Virus record (IMG/VR): IMGVR_UViG_3300012936_006652
Coordinates: 1-49,016 of that record
Strand: one strand, 5' to 3'
Length of the DNA: 49,016 bases
DNA from: a virus
Positions 1 through 7,785 of the stretch are shown one piece after another. Numbering within the stretch: position 1 is the first letter of the stretch; the number at the start of each line of letters is the position of its first letter. A model generated the notes under the pieces. It worked only from the letters and a program-made list of their open reading frames with translations, did not search any database and was not told where the DNA came from. The position numbers and the translations under genes were made by a program.

Positions 1-1
1 A

Positions 2-706
2 ATTATTCATGATGCTTGTGAGCATTATTTAAAAACAAAAGAACTCAAAATTGAAGAAACTAAGCAAAAAATAAAAGAAGCTTGGGATGAACATGGTTTT
101 GATGCAGAAGACTTTATTCAATTACAGTCAAATAGAGCACAACTTCAAGGCTGGAAATACAAGCATAATAAACTAAAAGACTGGTTAGATTGGTCAGAAG
201 CAAGTATAAGATCAATTCCAGAGTTTCTTGACAATACATTTCCAAACTGGGAGTTTGTATCTGCTGAAGCTGAGTTATATGAAGGTATTGAAAATATCGA
301 AACTAAGTTTAAAGGCTTTATTGATTGTATTATTAGAGTGCGACAAAAAAATGGGTCTTATAAATATTGGATTATTGACTGGAAAACTTCTAGCGGAAGA
401 GGATGGTCTTTAGAAAAACAGAGAGACTTTTTAGTTCATGCACAAGTTGTGCTTTATAAACACTTTTGGGGAACTAAAAATCAAATTGAAATGAATAAGA
501 TTATGTGTGGATTTATCTTACTTAAAAAAGTTAAAACTGTAGGTAAATCATGTCAGTTAATCAAAGTATCAAGTGGGCCTAAAACTTTAGATAAGTCTCA
601 AAAGTTAATTAGAAGCATGATTAAAACTGTTAAAAAAGGCATGCATTTAAAAAATAGAGACTCTTGTAAGTTTTGCGAATTTAAAGACACAGAATATTGT
701 AATTGA
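2..706 (+). CDS. PD-(D/E)XK nuclease, Cas4/RecB-like with Fe-S cysteines (5' partial)
   Basis: The reading frame is open from base 2, so the N-terminus lies outside the window; 234 codons remain. The nuclease core is visible: GFID at residues 105-108, IIDWKT at 124-129 (D126 and K128 are the likely metal and catalytic pair), and HAQVVLY at 146-152, matching the Q-x3-Y motif of RecB-family nucleases. Near the C-terminus three cysteines (C222, C225, C233) are spaced C-x2-C-x7-C, and a fourth (C6) lies at the visible N-terminal end, the arrangement that holds a 4Fe-4S cluster in Cas4/AddB-type enzymes. By family it would be a metal-dependent DNA exonuclease or endonuclease acting in phage recombination or DNA processing. 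No CRISPR genes or arrays are near, so a Cas4 role in spacer acquisition is not supported. The stop lies 6 bases before the glycosyltransferase start. The family call is firm; the biological role is inferred. Confidence 0.85.
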   Translation: MIHDACEHYLKTKELKIEETKQKIKEAWDEHGFDAEDFIQLQSNRAQLQGWKYKHNKLKDWLDWSEASIRSIPEFLDNTFPNWEFVSAEAELYEGIENIETKFKGFIDCIIRVRQKNGSYKYWIIDWKTSSGRGWSLEKQRDFLVHAQVVLYKHFWGTKNQIEMNKIMCGFILLKKVKTVGKSCQLIKVSSGPKTLDKSQKLIRSMIKTVKKGMHLKNRDSCKFCEFKDTEYCN

Positions 707-712
707 GGTAAA

Positions 713-1927
713 ATGAAAAAAATAAAATTATTAATGATATCAGATCATGCATTGACACACAGTGGTGTAGCAACTCAAAGTAGACACTTAATTGAAGGAC
801 TAATAAATACAGGAAAATATTCAATCACTCAGTTAGGAGCAGGAATATTTTTTGAAAAAACAAAAGAAAAAAATGTAAATAAAGACTTTAAAATTATTCC
901 TTGTAATGGTTATGGAAACAAAAGAATTTTAAAAAGTATTATCGAAACAGAAGAGCCTGATGCTATTGTTTTATTTACAGATATTAGAAGATTTAAATAT
1001 ATTTTTGAAATGTCGGAAGAAATTAGAAAAAAATGTCCTATTTTTTACTGGCATGTTTGGGATAATAGACCAACTCCTTTATTTAACAAGGAAATATATG
1101 AAAGTTTAGATCATATTGCTTGCATATCAAAGCTAACTTACGATATGTGTAGAGAAATGAAATTAAAGAATATTTCTTATGTTCCACATACTTTGCCAAA
1201 AGGAGTATTTTACAAATTATCTAATGAAACAATTAAAAACTGTAAAGAAAAAACTTTAGGTCTACATAGAAAAGATCATTTTGTTGGTCTTTGGCTCAAT
1301 AGAAACATAAAAAGAAAAAGACCTGCTGATGTCTTAAAATCTTGGCAAATGTTTTTGTTTAAGCTAGAAGAAAAATTTAAGCATAAAAATGCAACTTTAA
1401 TTATGCATACAAATCCTTTTGACGTTGAAGGCGTGAATTTAGTAGAAGTAGCAAAACATTTAAATATTCAGGAGAATGTGTGCTTTTCTGATAGAATTTC
1501 TTCTTATGAACAAATTAATGCATTACACAACATTTCAGATTTTTGTTTAAATATGTCATATGCAGAAGGATTTGGTTTATCAACTTTAGAGTCTATGCAA
1601 GTAGGAAATCCTATTATTGCAACTTCTACAGGAGGACTTACTAATCAAATAATAAATCAAAATAATTTAAAACACAACGGTATTCTTTTAAGACCTACTA
1701 TTAGAAGACTCACCGGAAATCAAGAAACTCCTTATATCTATGAAGATTTTGTTAAAAACGAAGACGTTTCAACAGCAATACTTGAGCTATATGAAAAAAG
1801 CCCAGAAGACAAAAGAAATCTTCAAAAACAGTGTTCTGAATATGTTGAAAATAACTTCTGTTTTAATGAAATGATAAACAAATGGAATAATATTATTCAA
1901 GAAAACATTAAAAACAAGAACAAATAG
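713..1927 (+). CDS. GT4-family (GT-B fold) glycosyltransferase
   Basis: A 404-residue protein with the GT4 glycosyltransferase plan. The N-terminal Rossmann half starts with a beta-strand followed by HSGVATQSRHL (residues 16-26), the acceptor-side glycine loop. The C-terminal half has GLWLNRNIKRKRP (192-204) and the donor-site signature AEGFGLSTLE (284-293), with E285 and E293 forming the E-x7-E motif that contacts the nucleotide sugar. It is expected to transfer a sugar from a nucleotide-sugar donor. The acceptor cannot be read from sequence; phage DNA bases, virion proteins and host surface glycans are all possible. No sugar-nucleotide synthesis genes are adjacent. A GAGG ribosome binding site overlaps the preceding stop, which suggests translational coupling with the nuclease gene. 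Length is normal for the family and the protein looks intact. Confidence 0.9.
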   Translation: MKKIKLLMISDHALTHSGVATQSRHLIEGLINTGKYSITQLGAGIFFEKTKEKNVNKDFKIIPCNGYGNKRILKSIIETEEPDAIVLFTDIRRFKYIFEMSEEIRKKCPIFYWHVWDNRPTPLFNKEIYESLDHIACISKLTYDMCREMKLKNISYVPHTLPKGVFYKLSNETIKNCKEKTLGLHRKDHFVGLWLNRNIKRKRPADVLKSWQMFLFKLEEKFKHKNATLIMHTNPFDVEGVNLVEVAKHLNIQENVCFSDRISSYEQINALHNISDFCLNMSYAEGFGLSTLESMQVGNPIIATSTGGLTNQIINQNNLKHNGILLRPTIRRLTGNQETPYIYEDFVKNEDVSTAILELYEKSPEDKRNLQKQCSEYVENNFCFNEMINKWNNIIQENIKNKNK

Positions 1928-1988
1928 ATAAACAATTTGATTATACGATCAATAATAATTAAAAGTTTGTTTTAGACAGGTGTACATT

Positions 1989-2303
1989 ATGGTTATAGCA
2001 ATAGTTTTATTGACTGTATTACTAGTTTTGACTTCTTATTTTTGTATTAAGTTTGCATTAATAATATTAAATATCCAAGAAACTCTAGAAGAGTCATTAG
2101 ATATAATTGATGTAAAGTATAGTAAATTAAGTAAAATTCTTGAAATTCCTATATTTTATAATAGTCCAGAAGTAAAATCTGCTATAAAAGAAATAGAAGA
2201 CACTAGAGACGCATTATTATATATTGCGAATCAATTAACGAGTAGTAGTTCTTTAGAAGAAGAAATAGAAGAGGAAAATCTTGAGCAAGACGAAAACAGT
2301 TAA
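1989..2303 (+). CDS. Small membrane-anchored protein of unknown function
   Basis: A protein of 104 residues from ATG 1989. An in-frame GTG at 1980 is possible, but the AGACAGG at 1974-1980 sits 8 bases before ATG 1989, so the ATG is preferred. Residues 1-27 are strongly hydrophobic and form one transmembrane segment. Next comes a charged helical part, a short motif FYNSPEVKSAIKEIED, and a very acidic tail (SLEEEIEEENLEQDENS). I do not recognise the family with certainty; proteins with this FYxSPEVK-like segment recur in phages but I know of no function. The gene overlaps the start of the sigma factor gene by 23 bases, so the two are probably translated together. It could be a virion-associated or inner-membrane protein. 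It does not look like a holin: it has a single TM segment and no lysis gene is nearby. Confidence 0.7.
   Translation: MVIAIVLLTVLLVLTSYFCIKFALIILNIQETLEESLDIIDVKYSKLSKILEIPIFYNSPEVKSAIKEIEDTRDALLYIANQLTSSSSLEEEIEEENLEQDENS
2270..2283 (+). promoter_or_regulatory. Shine-Dalgarno and TTG start of the gp55-like gene
   Basis: AGAGGA at 2270-2275 lies 5-6 bases before TTG at 2281-2283, inside the end of the preceding gene. No ATG or GTG exists in this frame near the 5' end; the first internal Met codons are in the middle of the protein, beyond the conserved sigma region. TTG is therefore the best-supported start. Confidence 0.7.
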
Positions 2304-3021
2304 AAAAAAAAGAAGTAGAAAAAAAGGAAAATCTTACTATTTTGACTTAAACGTTCAAAACAAAATAATTGAGTATCAAAATTCAGAATGTAGTAAAGAG
2401 AAAAATAATTTATATGAGTTTCATATATTTCCTGCATTTGATGATTTGGTGCAAAGTTTAGTCTCTGTGTATGGTTTTAAGTCAACAAACGAAGATATTA
2501 ATCATTTAAAGTCAGATTGTATTACTTTTTTATTTGAAACTATACACAAATGGAATCCTTCTAAAGGCACAAAAGCTTTTTCGTATTTCAACGTAGTCGC
2601 AAAAAACTGGCTTACAATACAAAGTAGAAGACTTCTTAAAAATCAAAGAAGAAGTGCGTACATAGATGATCCTGATGGTTTGAGTTCTCAAGAAAAATCA
2701 GAGCTTTTCGATAGAGAATATATAGATTCAGATAAAATGATGAGTCAAAAAGCTGAATCTTTTGGTAAAATACTTGAAATGATAGACTATGTCGAAGATC
2801 AACTAAAAGATGAACAAGATATAAAATGTTGCTTAGCTATTAAAAAAGTGTTTAATAGTATTGAAGAACTAGAATTTTTTAATAAAAGAGCTGTTTTTGT
2901 GTATCTAAGAGAAATTTCAGGCTTAAATAGTTCAGAATTAAGTTCATCTTTGTCAAATATTAGAAAAATTTATAGAAAAGTAGTTGGACCTAATAATATG
3001 TTTGATTTCTATGACAATTAA
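2281..3021 (+). CDS. 55: Late-transcription sigma factor, T4 gp55-like
   Basis: A 246-residue protein starting at TTG. Residues 90-117 (KWNPSKGTKAFSYF, then VVAKNWLTIQSRR) match sigma-70 region 2, the core-polymerase-binding and -10-melting region, in the form seen in T4 gp55 relatives. The N-terminus is very basic (KTVKKKRSRKKGK). The C-terminus ends in the hydrophobic-acidic tail NMFDFYDN, compatible with the sliding-clamp-binding tails of T4 late transcription proteins; that part is inference. The protein would replace the host sigma factor on RNA polymerase and direct late gene transcription. It is somewhat longer than T4 gp55 (about 185 residues). The gene overlaps the upstream membrane-protein gene by 23 bases and is followed 9 bases later by the small terminase gene. 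A run of ten A residues near the start could allow slippage. Confidence 0.85.
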   Translation: MSKTKTVKKKRSRKKGKSYYFDLNVQNKIIEYQNSECSKEKNNLYEFHIFPAFDDLVQSLVSVYGFKSTNEDINHLKSDCITFLFETIHKWNPSKGTKAFSYFNVVAKNWLTIQSRRLLKNQRRSAYIDDPDGLSSQEKSELFDREYIDSDKMMSQKAESFGKILEMIDYVEDQLKDEQDIKCCLAIKKVFNSIEELEFFNKRAVFVYLREISGLNSSELSSSLSNIRKIYRKVVGPNNMFDFYDN

Positions 3022-3030
3022 AGGATTTTT

Positions 3031-3405
3031 ATGAAAAACGATATTGAAAAAGTTTTAGAAAAAAATGAAAAAAACGAAGTAAAAGAAGAAAGAATTAAAA
3101 ATTTTGCTGACATTCTTGATAACATTGATTCCCTTGAAGATAAAAAAAAGATGCTATGGAAAGAAATATATGAAAATGCATTAGAAGATCGAGAAAAAGC
3201 AAAAATGCTTTTTAATGATGCATATATTTCAATGACAGGTGGCGTTAATGAGCATATGAATATTGGTGCTATTATGTCAAAATATCTTGAAAGAATGACA
3301 AGATCAAATGATCAAATTCTCAAATTAGCAGAGCTAATTGCAAAAGAAGAAGAAAAGTCTGAAACTATTAGTGAAGACGATATATTTGGAAAGATTAATG
3401 GCTAA
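3031..3405 (+). CDS. 16: Small terminase subunit, T4 gp16-like
   Basis: A 124-residue, mostly helical and highly charged protein. Residues 50-105 resemble the central coiled-coil oligomerisation region of T4 gp16. In particular MTRSNDQILKL (89-99) corresponds to MTTTNREILKL as I remember it from T4, and both proteins end with a short acidic-hydrophobic tail (here EDDIFGKING). The small terminase forms a ring that recognises or regulates cutting of concatemeric DNA and stimulates the large subunit ATPase. In T4 gene 16 abuts gene 17; here the large subunit gene is about 38 kb downstream, while this gene follows the late sigma factor by 9 bases with an AAGGA ribosome binding site at 3021-3025. 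It is shorter than T4 gp16 (164 residues), mainly at the ends. The call rests on motif and topology, without an alignment score. Confidence 0.7.
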   Translation: MKNDIEKVLEKNEKNEVKEERIKNFADILDNIDSLEDKKKMLWKEIYENALEDREKAKMLFNDAYISMTGGVNEHMNIGAIMSKYLERMTRSNDQILKLAELIAKEEEKSETISEDDIFGKING

Positions 3406-3407
3406 AC

Positions 3408-5267
3408 ATGTTTAAAACAGGAATAGTACTACATTATATAAGCGAATACTCTATTTTAGAAAAAGATAAAGCATTTATTCTACTTAGCGAAGAAATATCA
3501 AAAAACAAAGAAATTCAACCTACATTAAAAACAAATACATTAGATAGTTTTTGTAATAATTTACCTATAGGGACGATTATATGTAAAAATCTTACAGCTT
3601 CAGAAGATATTATAGTAGTATGTTTTCCTGTTTTTTCTTCACATTTATCTCTTCCAGTAAAACCAGGAGAAAAAATATGGTATTTTGAAGACACAGAAAA
3701 TACTTTTAAAGACGAAGAAATAGAGTCAAATTCAATTTTAGGAGTTAAAAATTTTTGGATTAGTCGAAAAATAGGCTCAAAAATATCAGAAGATTTAAAT
3801 TTTACTCATATTCAAAGAGATTCACTTTTAAGTGATATTGATTTAAATAAAATAGAAAATATTGCTTTAGAAATGTACCCTGGTGACGATGTTGAATCTA
3901 AAAAATCAAGAAAAAAATTCATAAAAGAACAAAGTAATTTAGTTCTAATTCCTGACATTAAGAATAAAAAAATATATAGTGAAAGATACAAGAATATTCT
4001 TCCTGATATCTCTAGCATTTATAATGATGAAAAATTATTAAATTTATCAAATACAGCTGTTCCTAGATGGTACTCAAAACCTTATGAATTTACGCTACAA
4101 GGGTCAAATAATAATATATTAAACTTAACAAAAAATAACAACACTAAAATTTCTAATAGAGGTGCTGTCGACTTAATTGCAGGACGACATTTATTAAACG
4201 AATATTTTGACAAAAGTGAAGAAGATTTTTTAAGCATTGATTTAAATCAAAAAACAATAAAAAATTTATCAAAAACTGAATCAGAAAAATACATTCAGAA
4301 TATTTCTAAAGACGGAATTTTAAAATTAGATATTACAAATCCAGTATTGAAAATAAAAAACACAGAAGGAATTGAAGAAGTATTAAAGAATCAAGAATAT
4401 TATTTAAAACAAAAACTTTCTGATGATAATATTCAATCTTTAGAAGGTTTTCGTGATTTCTTAACTGATGCTTCACGTATTTATTTGAGTGAGTTTGAGG
4501 AAATTGATAATAAAAATAACATATATTATGACACAAACTTTTTCACAAATCAAAGAGTCTTAAATCATGAAAATCAAGTTATCTTAGAAACCGTATTAGA
4601 AAAAGATTATTTGAACAACAATGAAATAAATATTAAAAATATAGAAACAAAAAATTTTAATATAACGTCAGGAATATTACCTACAATACTTCTTAAATCA
4701 AATAATATTAGGCTCGTTGCAAGAAAAGCATATGAAAACTCTTTTGAGGACAAAAAACTAGAAGAAGGATCAATTCGACTTGTTAAGGAAAGTAATGATT
4801 ACTTAACATATTCACACTTGGCAATGGAGTCTAATGGTGACGTTGCAATTGATGCAAACACTTTATATTTAGGAAACTTTCAAAAAGAGCTTGTAAAACA
4901 AAATAAACAAAATGAAGATACTAGTATTGAAGATTTAGTTGAAATGCATGGTAAAGGAAGTACTGTCCTTATAGGATATGATCCTGTTATCTCTGAACCT
5001 TTAGTTTTAGGCGAAACACTTAAAAATATGATTGCAGAGCTTATAGACTTAAATTTGCTTTTAGCTGAAGAAGTAAAAATACTGGCAGAAAATCTTGAAA
5101 TGCATCAACACTTAGGAATTCCTTTTACAGGTGTTTCACAAGGTCCAGTTAATCCATTACCCTATAATGGTTATCACTCTATAGCATACCCAGACTTAAA
5201 ATCAAAACTTGAAAATATAAAAAATAACCTAAATCATATTCTTTCTAGAATAGCAAAAACCTCTTAA
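3408..5267 (+). CDS. Baseplate hub/spike-type protein with N-terminal OB-like domain
   Basis: A 619-residue protein. The N-terminal part (about 50-135) has the pattern of phage OB-fold tail-tip proteins: IGTIICKNL, VVCFPVFSSHLSLPVKPGE (71-88), a turn, then FWISRKIG and NFTH. This resembles the head of gp5/gpV-like spike proteins and comparable proteins of marine myoviruses. The middle is Asn/Lys/Ile-rich with no motif I can name. The C-terminal part holds the ordered segment VEMHGKGSTVLIGYDP, a helical region, and HQHLGIPFTG near residues 575-584, reminiscent of the HxH tails of such proteins. No lysozyme motif is visible, unlike T4 gp5. It starts 2 bases after the small terminase stop and precedes gp25 and gp6, which fits a baseplate hub role. 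The hub assignment is inference. Confidence 0.6.
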   Translation: MFKTGIVLHYISEYSILEKDKAFILLSEEISKNKEIQPTLKTNTLDSFCNNLPIGTIICKNLTASEDIIVVCFPVFSSHLSLPVKPGEKIWYFEDTENTFKDEEIESNSILGVKNFWISRKIGSKISEDLNFTHIQRDSLLSDIDLNKIENIALEMYPGDDVESKKSRKKFIKEQSNLVLIPDIKNKKIYSERYKNILPDISSIYNDEKLLNLSNTAVPRWYSKPYEFTLQGSNNNILNLTKNNNTKISNRGAVDLIAGRHLLNEYFDKSEEDFLSIDLNQKTIKNLSKTESEKYIQNISKDGILKLDITNPVLKIKNTEGIEEVLKNQEYYLKQKLSDDNIQSLEGFRDFLTDASRIYLSEFEEIDNKNNIYYDTNFFTNQRVLNHENQVILETVLEKDYLNNNEINIKNIETKNFNITSGILPTILLKSNNIRLVARKAYENSFEDKKLEEGSIRLVKESNDYLTYSHLAMESNGDVAIDANTLYLGNFQKELVKQNKQNEDTSIEDLVEMHGKGSTVLIGYDPVISEPLVLGETLKNMIAELIDLNLLLAEEVKILAENLEMHQHLGIPFTGVSQGPVNPLPYNGYHSIAYPDLKSKLENIKNNLNHILSRIAKTS

Positions 5268-5308
5268 TACATAATTAATATTAAACAAAACAAAGGTTGA
5301 TAATAAAA

Positions 5309-5899
5309 ATGTCTGAACTTGGTCAATCAATAAGGCAAATTAGAGAAAGAGGAGAATATAGCTTAAGAAATAGGGAGATTGTACCTACACCTTTAGGAAT
5401 AAAAACTCCTTTGGAAAAAGGTTCTTCTAGAAATGGTGAAAGTATATTTAAAATGCATTACAGCATTGTTGATCAAGTAGTTGATAATTTAAAAAATTTA
5501 TTAATGACACAAAAAGGTGAAAGACTAGGCTTTGAAGACTTTGGAACGCGTTTAAAGCAAATTTATTCAAATACAGATTTAAATGAAGAAGAAATTGTTG
5601 AAAAAGCATCAGCTGACATTAGTGATACTGTTAAAAAATATATGCCTAGTATAAGATTAAAAGATTTTTATTCAGAAAAAATAGTAGAAGATACAAATAT
5701 TAATGCACAAAATATAAATGGTAGAAAATTAATGGATGCAATGGCTTCTGATGTTTTATTTGACGAACCTAGAATTAGTGAAATAAACAAAGATAATCAA
5801 AATTTAGATAGCATATATAAAATTATTATAAGTTTTACTATACCTGCTTTGAGTAACGAAGAAAAATCTTTAGAAATATTTGTAAATAGTGGTAAATAA
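5309..5899 (+). CDS. 25: Baseplate wedge protein, gp25/TssE-like
   Basis: A 196-residue protein from ATG 5309; the in-frame TTG at 5297 directly abuts the AAAGG and is less likely. The core FKMHYSIVDQVVDNLKNLL, then TQKGERLGFEDFGTRLKQI (about residues 47-85), is the hallmark of the gp25/TssE family of contractile-tail and type VI baseplates, including the G-E-R-x-G-F-x-D-F-G-T-R-L segment. The position that carries EPR in T4 gp25 reads MPS here (YMPSIRL); a separate EPR triplet (DEPRIS) lies further along in an insertion that makes the protein longer than T4 gp25 (132 residues). In the virion it would nucleate sheath polymerisation and bind the gp6 dimer in the wedge. It lies directly upstream of gp6, the usual neighbour. 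Confidence 0.93.
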   Translation: MSELGQSIRQIRERGEYSLRNREIVPTPLGIKTPLEKGSSRNGESIFKMHYSIVDQVVDNLKNLLMTQKGERLGFEDFGTRLKQIYSNTDLNEEEIVEKASADISDTVKKYMPSIRLKDFYSEKIVEDTNINAQNINGRKLMDAMASDVLFDEPRISEINKDNQNLDSIYKIIISFTIPALSNEEKSLEIFVNSGK

Positions 5900-5909
5900 A
5901 GGATAAAAG

Positions 5910-7772
5910 ATGCCAATAAATCAAAAACAGCTTGAAAATCAAAGAAAAAAGCAATTTATTAATCAAACATTTAGTGATTTTAGACAAGAATTACTACAAT
6001 ATGCAAATACTTTCTATAGAGAAAATATCGTTGATTTTTCAGAAGTTTCTTTAGGCGGAATGCTTCTTGATTTTGCAGCAATTGTAGGTGATTCTTTAGT
6101 TTATTATGCCGAACAACAATTTAATGAACTAAGTTATGAAACTGCTACAGATCCTGATAATATTGTAAAGCATCTAAGAAGAGCAAATATAAAAAATTCT
6201 AAGGCTTCACCTTCTTCAGTAGAAGTTTCTTTTTCGATTGAAGTAGAAAAAGAACCAAGTTCAAAAGAATATGATCCTCATCCAATCTTAGAATTGTTAC
6301 CTATAATCAAAAAAGGTACAAAATTGCAAAGTAAAAATGGTATTAATTTTTCATTACAAGAAGATGTAGATTTTAGGTCAGGGTATATGCAAGAAATAGG
6401 TGAAGAAAATGCAGACGGAAGTATATTTTCTTTATTTTTGACAAAAAAAGGAATATGTGTTTCTGGGCAAATCTCTGAAGAAGTATTTACTTTTGATAAT
6501 ACAGAAAGTGACTATTTTTTATCTGTTACACTTGGACAAGAAAACGTAACAGATATTATAAGCATTATAGATGATCAAAACAACGAATACTTTGAAGTTG
6601 ACTATTTGTCACAAACTACTGTTTATAAAAAAGTAGAAGACTCTAACGATAATTATATGACAATTTTGCCAGCACCATATAGATTCGTTAAAGAAGAAGT
6701 ATTTGATTTAGGAAAAACAATTCTTAGATTTGGAAATGGAAATGGTAAGTCTGTAAAAGATAATGTCTTTTATAACCCAGAAGATTTATTACTTCCATTA
6801 AAAGGAAAAGATGTTATAAATAGAGTTGATCTAGACCCAGGAATATTATTACAAAACAATACACTTGGTGTTTCTCCAGCTGGTTCAACATTGACAGTTT
6901 TATATAAACATGGCGGAGGAATATCTCATAATGTACCTACAAGAAGTATTAATAAAATAGTAGAAACTCCAATAATTGTATTTCCAAACTCTACAGAAAA
7001 TACTTTAGAGACAGATATTACTCAAGTTACTAATTCACTTAGCATAATTAATGAAGAAGGTTCAATAGGTGGTACCCAGCCTTTATCTTTAAACGAATTA
7101 AAAGAAAAAATACCTTCCACATTAAGAGCACAATCTAGAATTATAACTAGTGAAGATTTATTATCAAGAATATTAACTATGCCTTCTGACTTTGGAAGAA
7201 TAAATAAAATTGCTGCTCTTGATGGATTATTTAATTCTTCTGCAAAAGATCTTTTCATTACCTGTAAAGATTCAAGTGGATTTTATACAAATGCTTCAGA
7301 TGCAATAAAAACTAATCTTTCAAACTATATAAATGAGTATAGACTAATAGGTGATAGCTTTAATATCTTAGATGTTCCAGTTTATAACTTTGGACTTTCA
7401 TTTAAAGTAAAATTAAATGCTAGTAAAGATATAGAAACAACTTTAACTGATATTAAATCTAGAATTATAGAAAATATGAGATTTGATTTATTTCAAGTTG
7501 GAACGCCTATAAATGTTAGCAGAATAGAAAAAATAATTCTGGATACTGAAGGTGTAAGTTTTCTAATTACACCAAAAATATCTTTAGTCGTATCAAAAAG
7601 CTCAGAAGATGCATTTTTTGATACGGAAACGATTGAAGAAAAATCATACAATGACAATGTATTTAATCCACAGATTTTATTTAATAAAGTAGATGGAATG
7701 ATATATCCACCTCGAGGAGGTATTTTTGAAATAAGATATACTTCTAAAGACATTACAATTTTTGCAAACTAA
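5910..7772 (+). CDS. 6: Baseplate wedge protein, gp6 / baseplate J family
   Basis: A 620-residue protein with the baseplate J plan. An N-terminal helical part, EVSLGGMLLDFAAIVGDSLVYY, is followed by QQFNELSYETATDPDNIVKHLRR, the usual region in which the wedge proteins pair. A beta-rich middle has a repeated LRFGNGNGKSV-type strand-turn. The C-terminal domain (from about residue 390) contains TLRAQSRIITSEDLLSRILTMP and ends with GVSFLITPKIS and GGIFEIRYTSKDI. Length is close to T4 gp6 (660). The protein would form the inner ring of the baseplate and transmit the contraction signal. It follows gp25 by 10 bases with an AAGGA ribosome binding site and precedes the DNRLRE-like protein by 13 bases. 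The family call is firm. Confidence 0.92.
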   Translation: MPINQKQLENQRKKQFINQTFSDFRQELLQYANTFYRENIVDFSEVSLGGMLLDFAAIVGDSLVYYAEQQFNELSYETATDPDNIVKHLRRANIKNSKASPSSVEVSFSIEVEKEPSSKEYDPHPILELLPIIKKGTKLQSKNGINFSLQEDVDFRSGYMQEIGEENADGSIFSLFLTKKGICVSGQISEEVFTFDNTESDYFLSVTLGQENVTDIISIIDDQNNEYFEVDYLSQTTVYKKVEDSNDNYMTILPAPYRFVKEEVFDLGKTILRFGNGNGKSVKDNVFYNPEDLLLPLKGKDVINRVDLDPGILLQNNTLGVSPAGSTLTVLYKHGGGISHNVPTRSINKIVETPIIVFPNSTENTLETDITQVTNSLSIINEEGSIGGTQPLSLNELKEKIPSTLRAQSRIITSEDLLSRILTMPSDFGRINKIAALDGLFNSSAKDLFITCKDSSGFYTNASDAIKTNLSNYINEYRLIGDSFNILDVPVYNFGLSFKVKLNASKDIETTLTDIKSRIIENMRFDLFQVGTPINVSRIEKIILDTEGVSFLITPKISLVVSKSSEDAFFDTETIEEKSYNDNVFNPQILFNKVDGMIYPPRGGIFEIRYTSKDITIFAN

Positions 7773-7785
7773 ATAAGGAAAACTT

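Noticed and set aside
228-413. 61-codon + strand frame overlapping the nuclease
   Set aside because: Out-of-frame reading across the nuclease core motifs.
2-706. CRISPR-Cas system because of the Cas4-like nuclease
   Set aside because: No repeats, no other cas genes; the family is common in phages without CRISPR.
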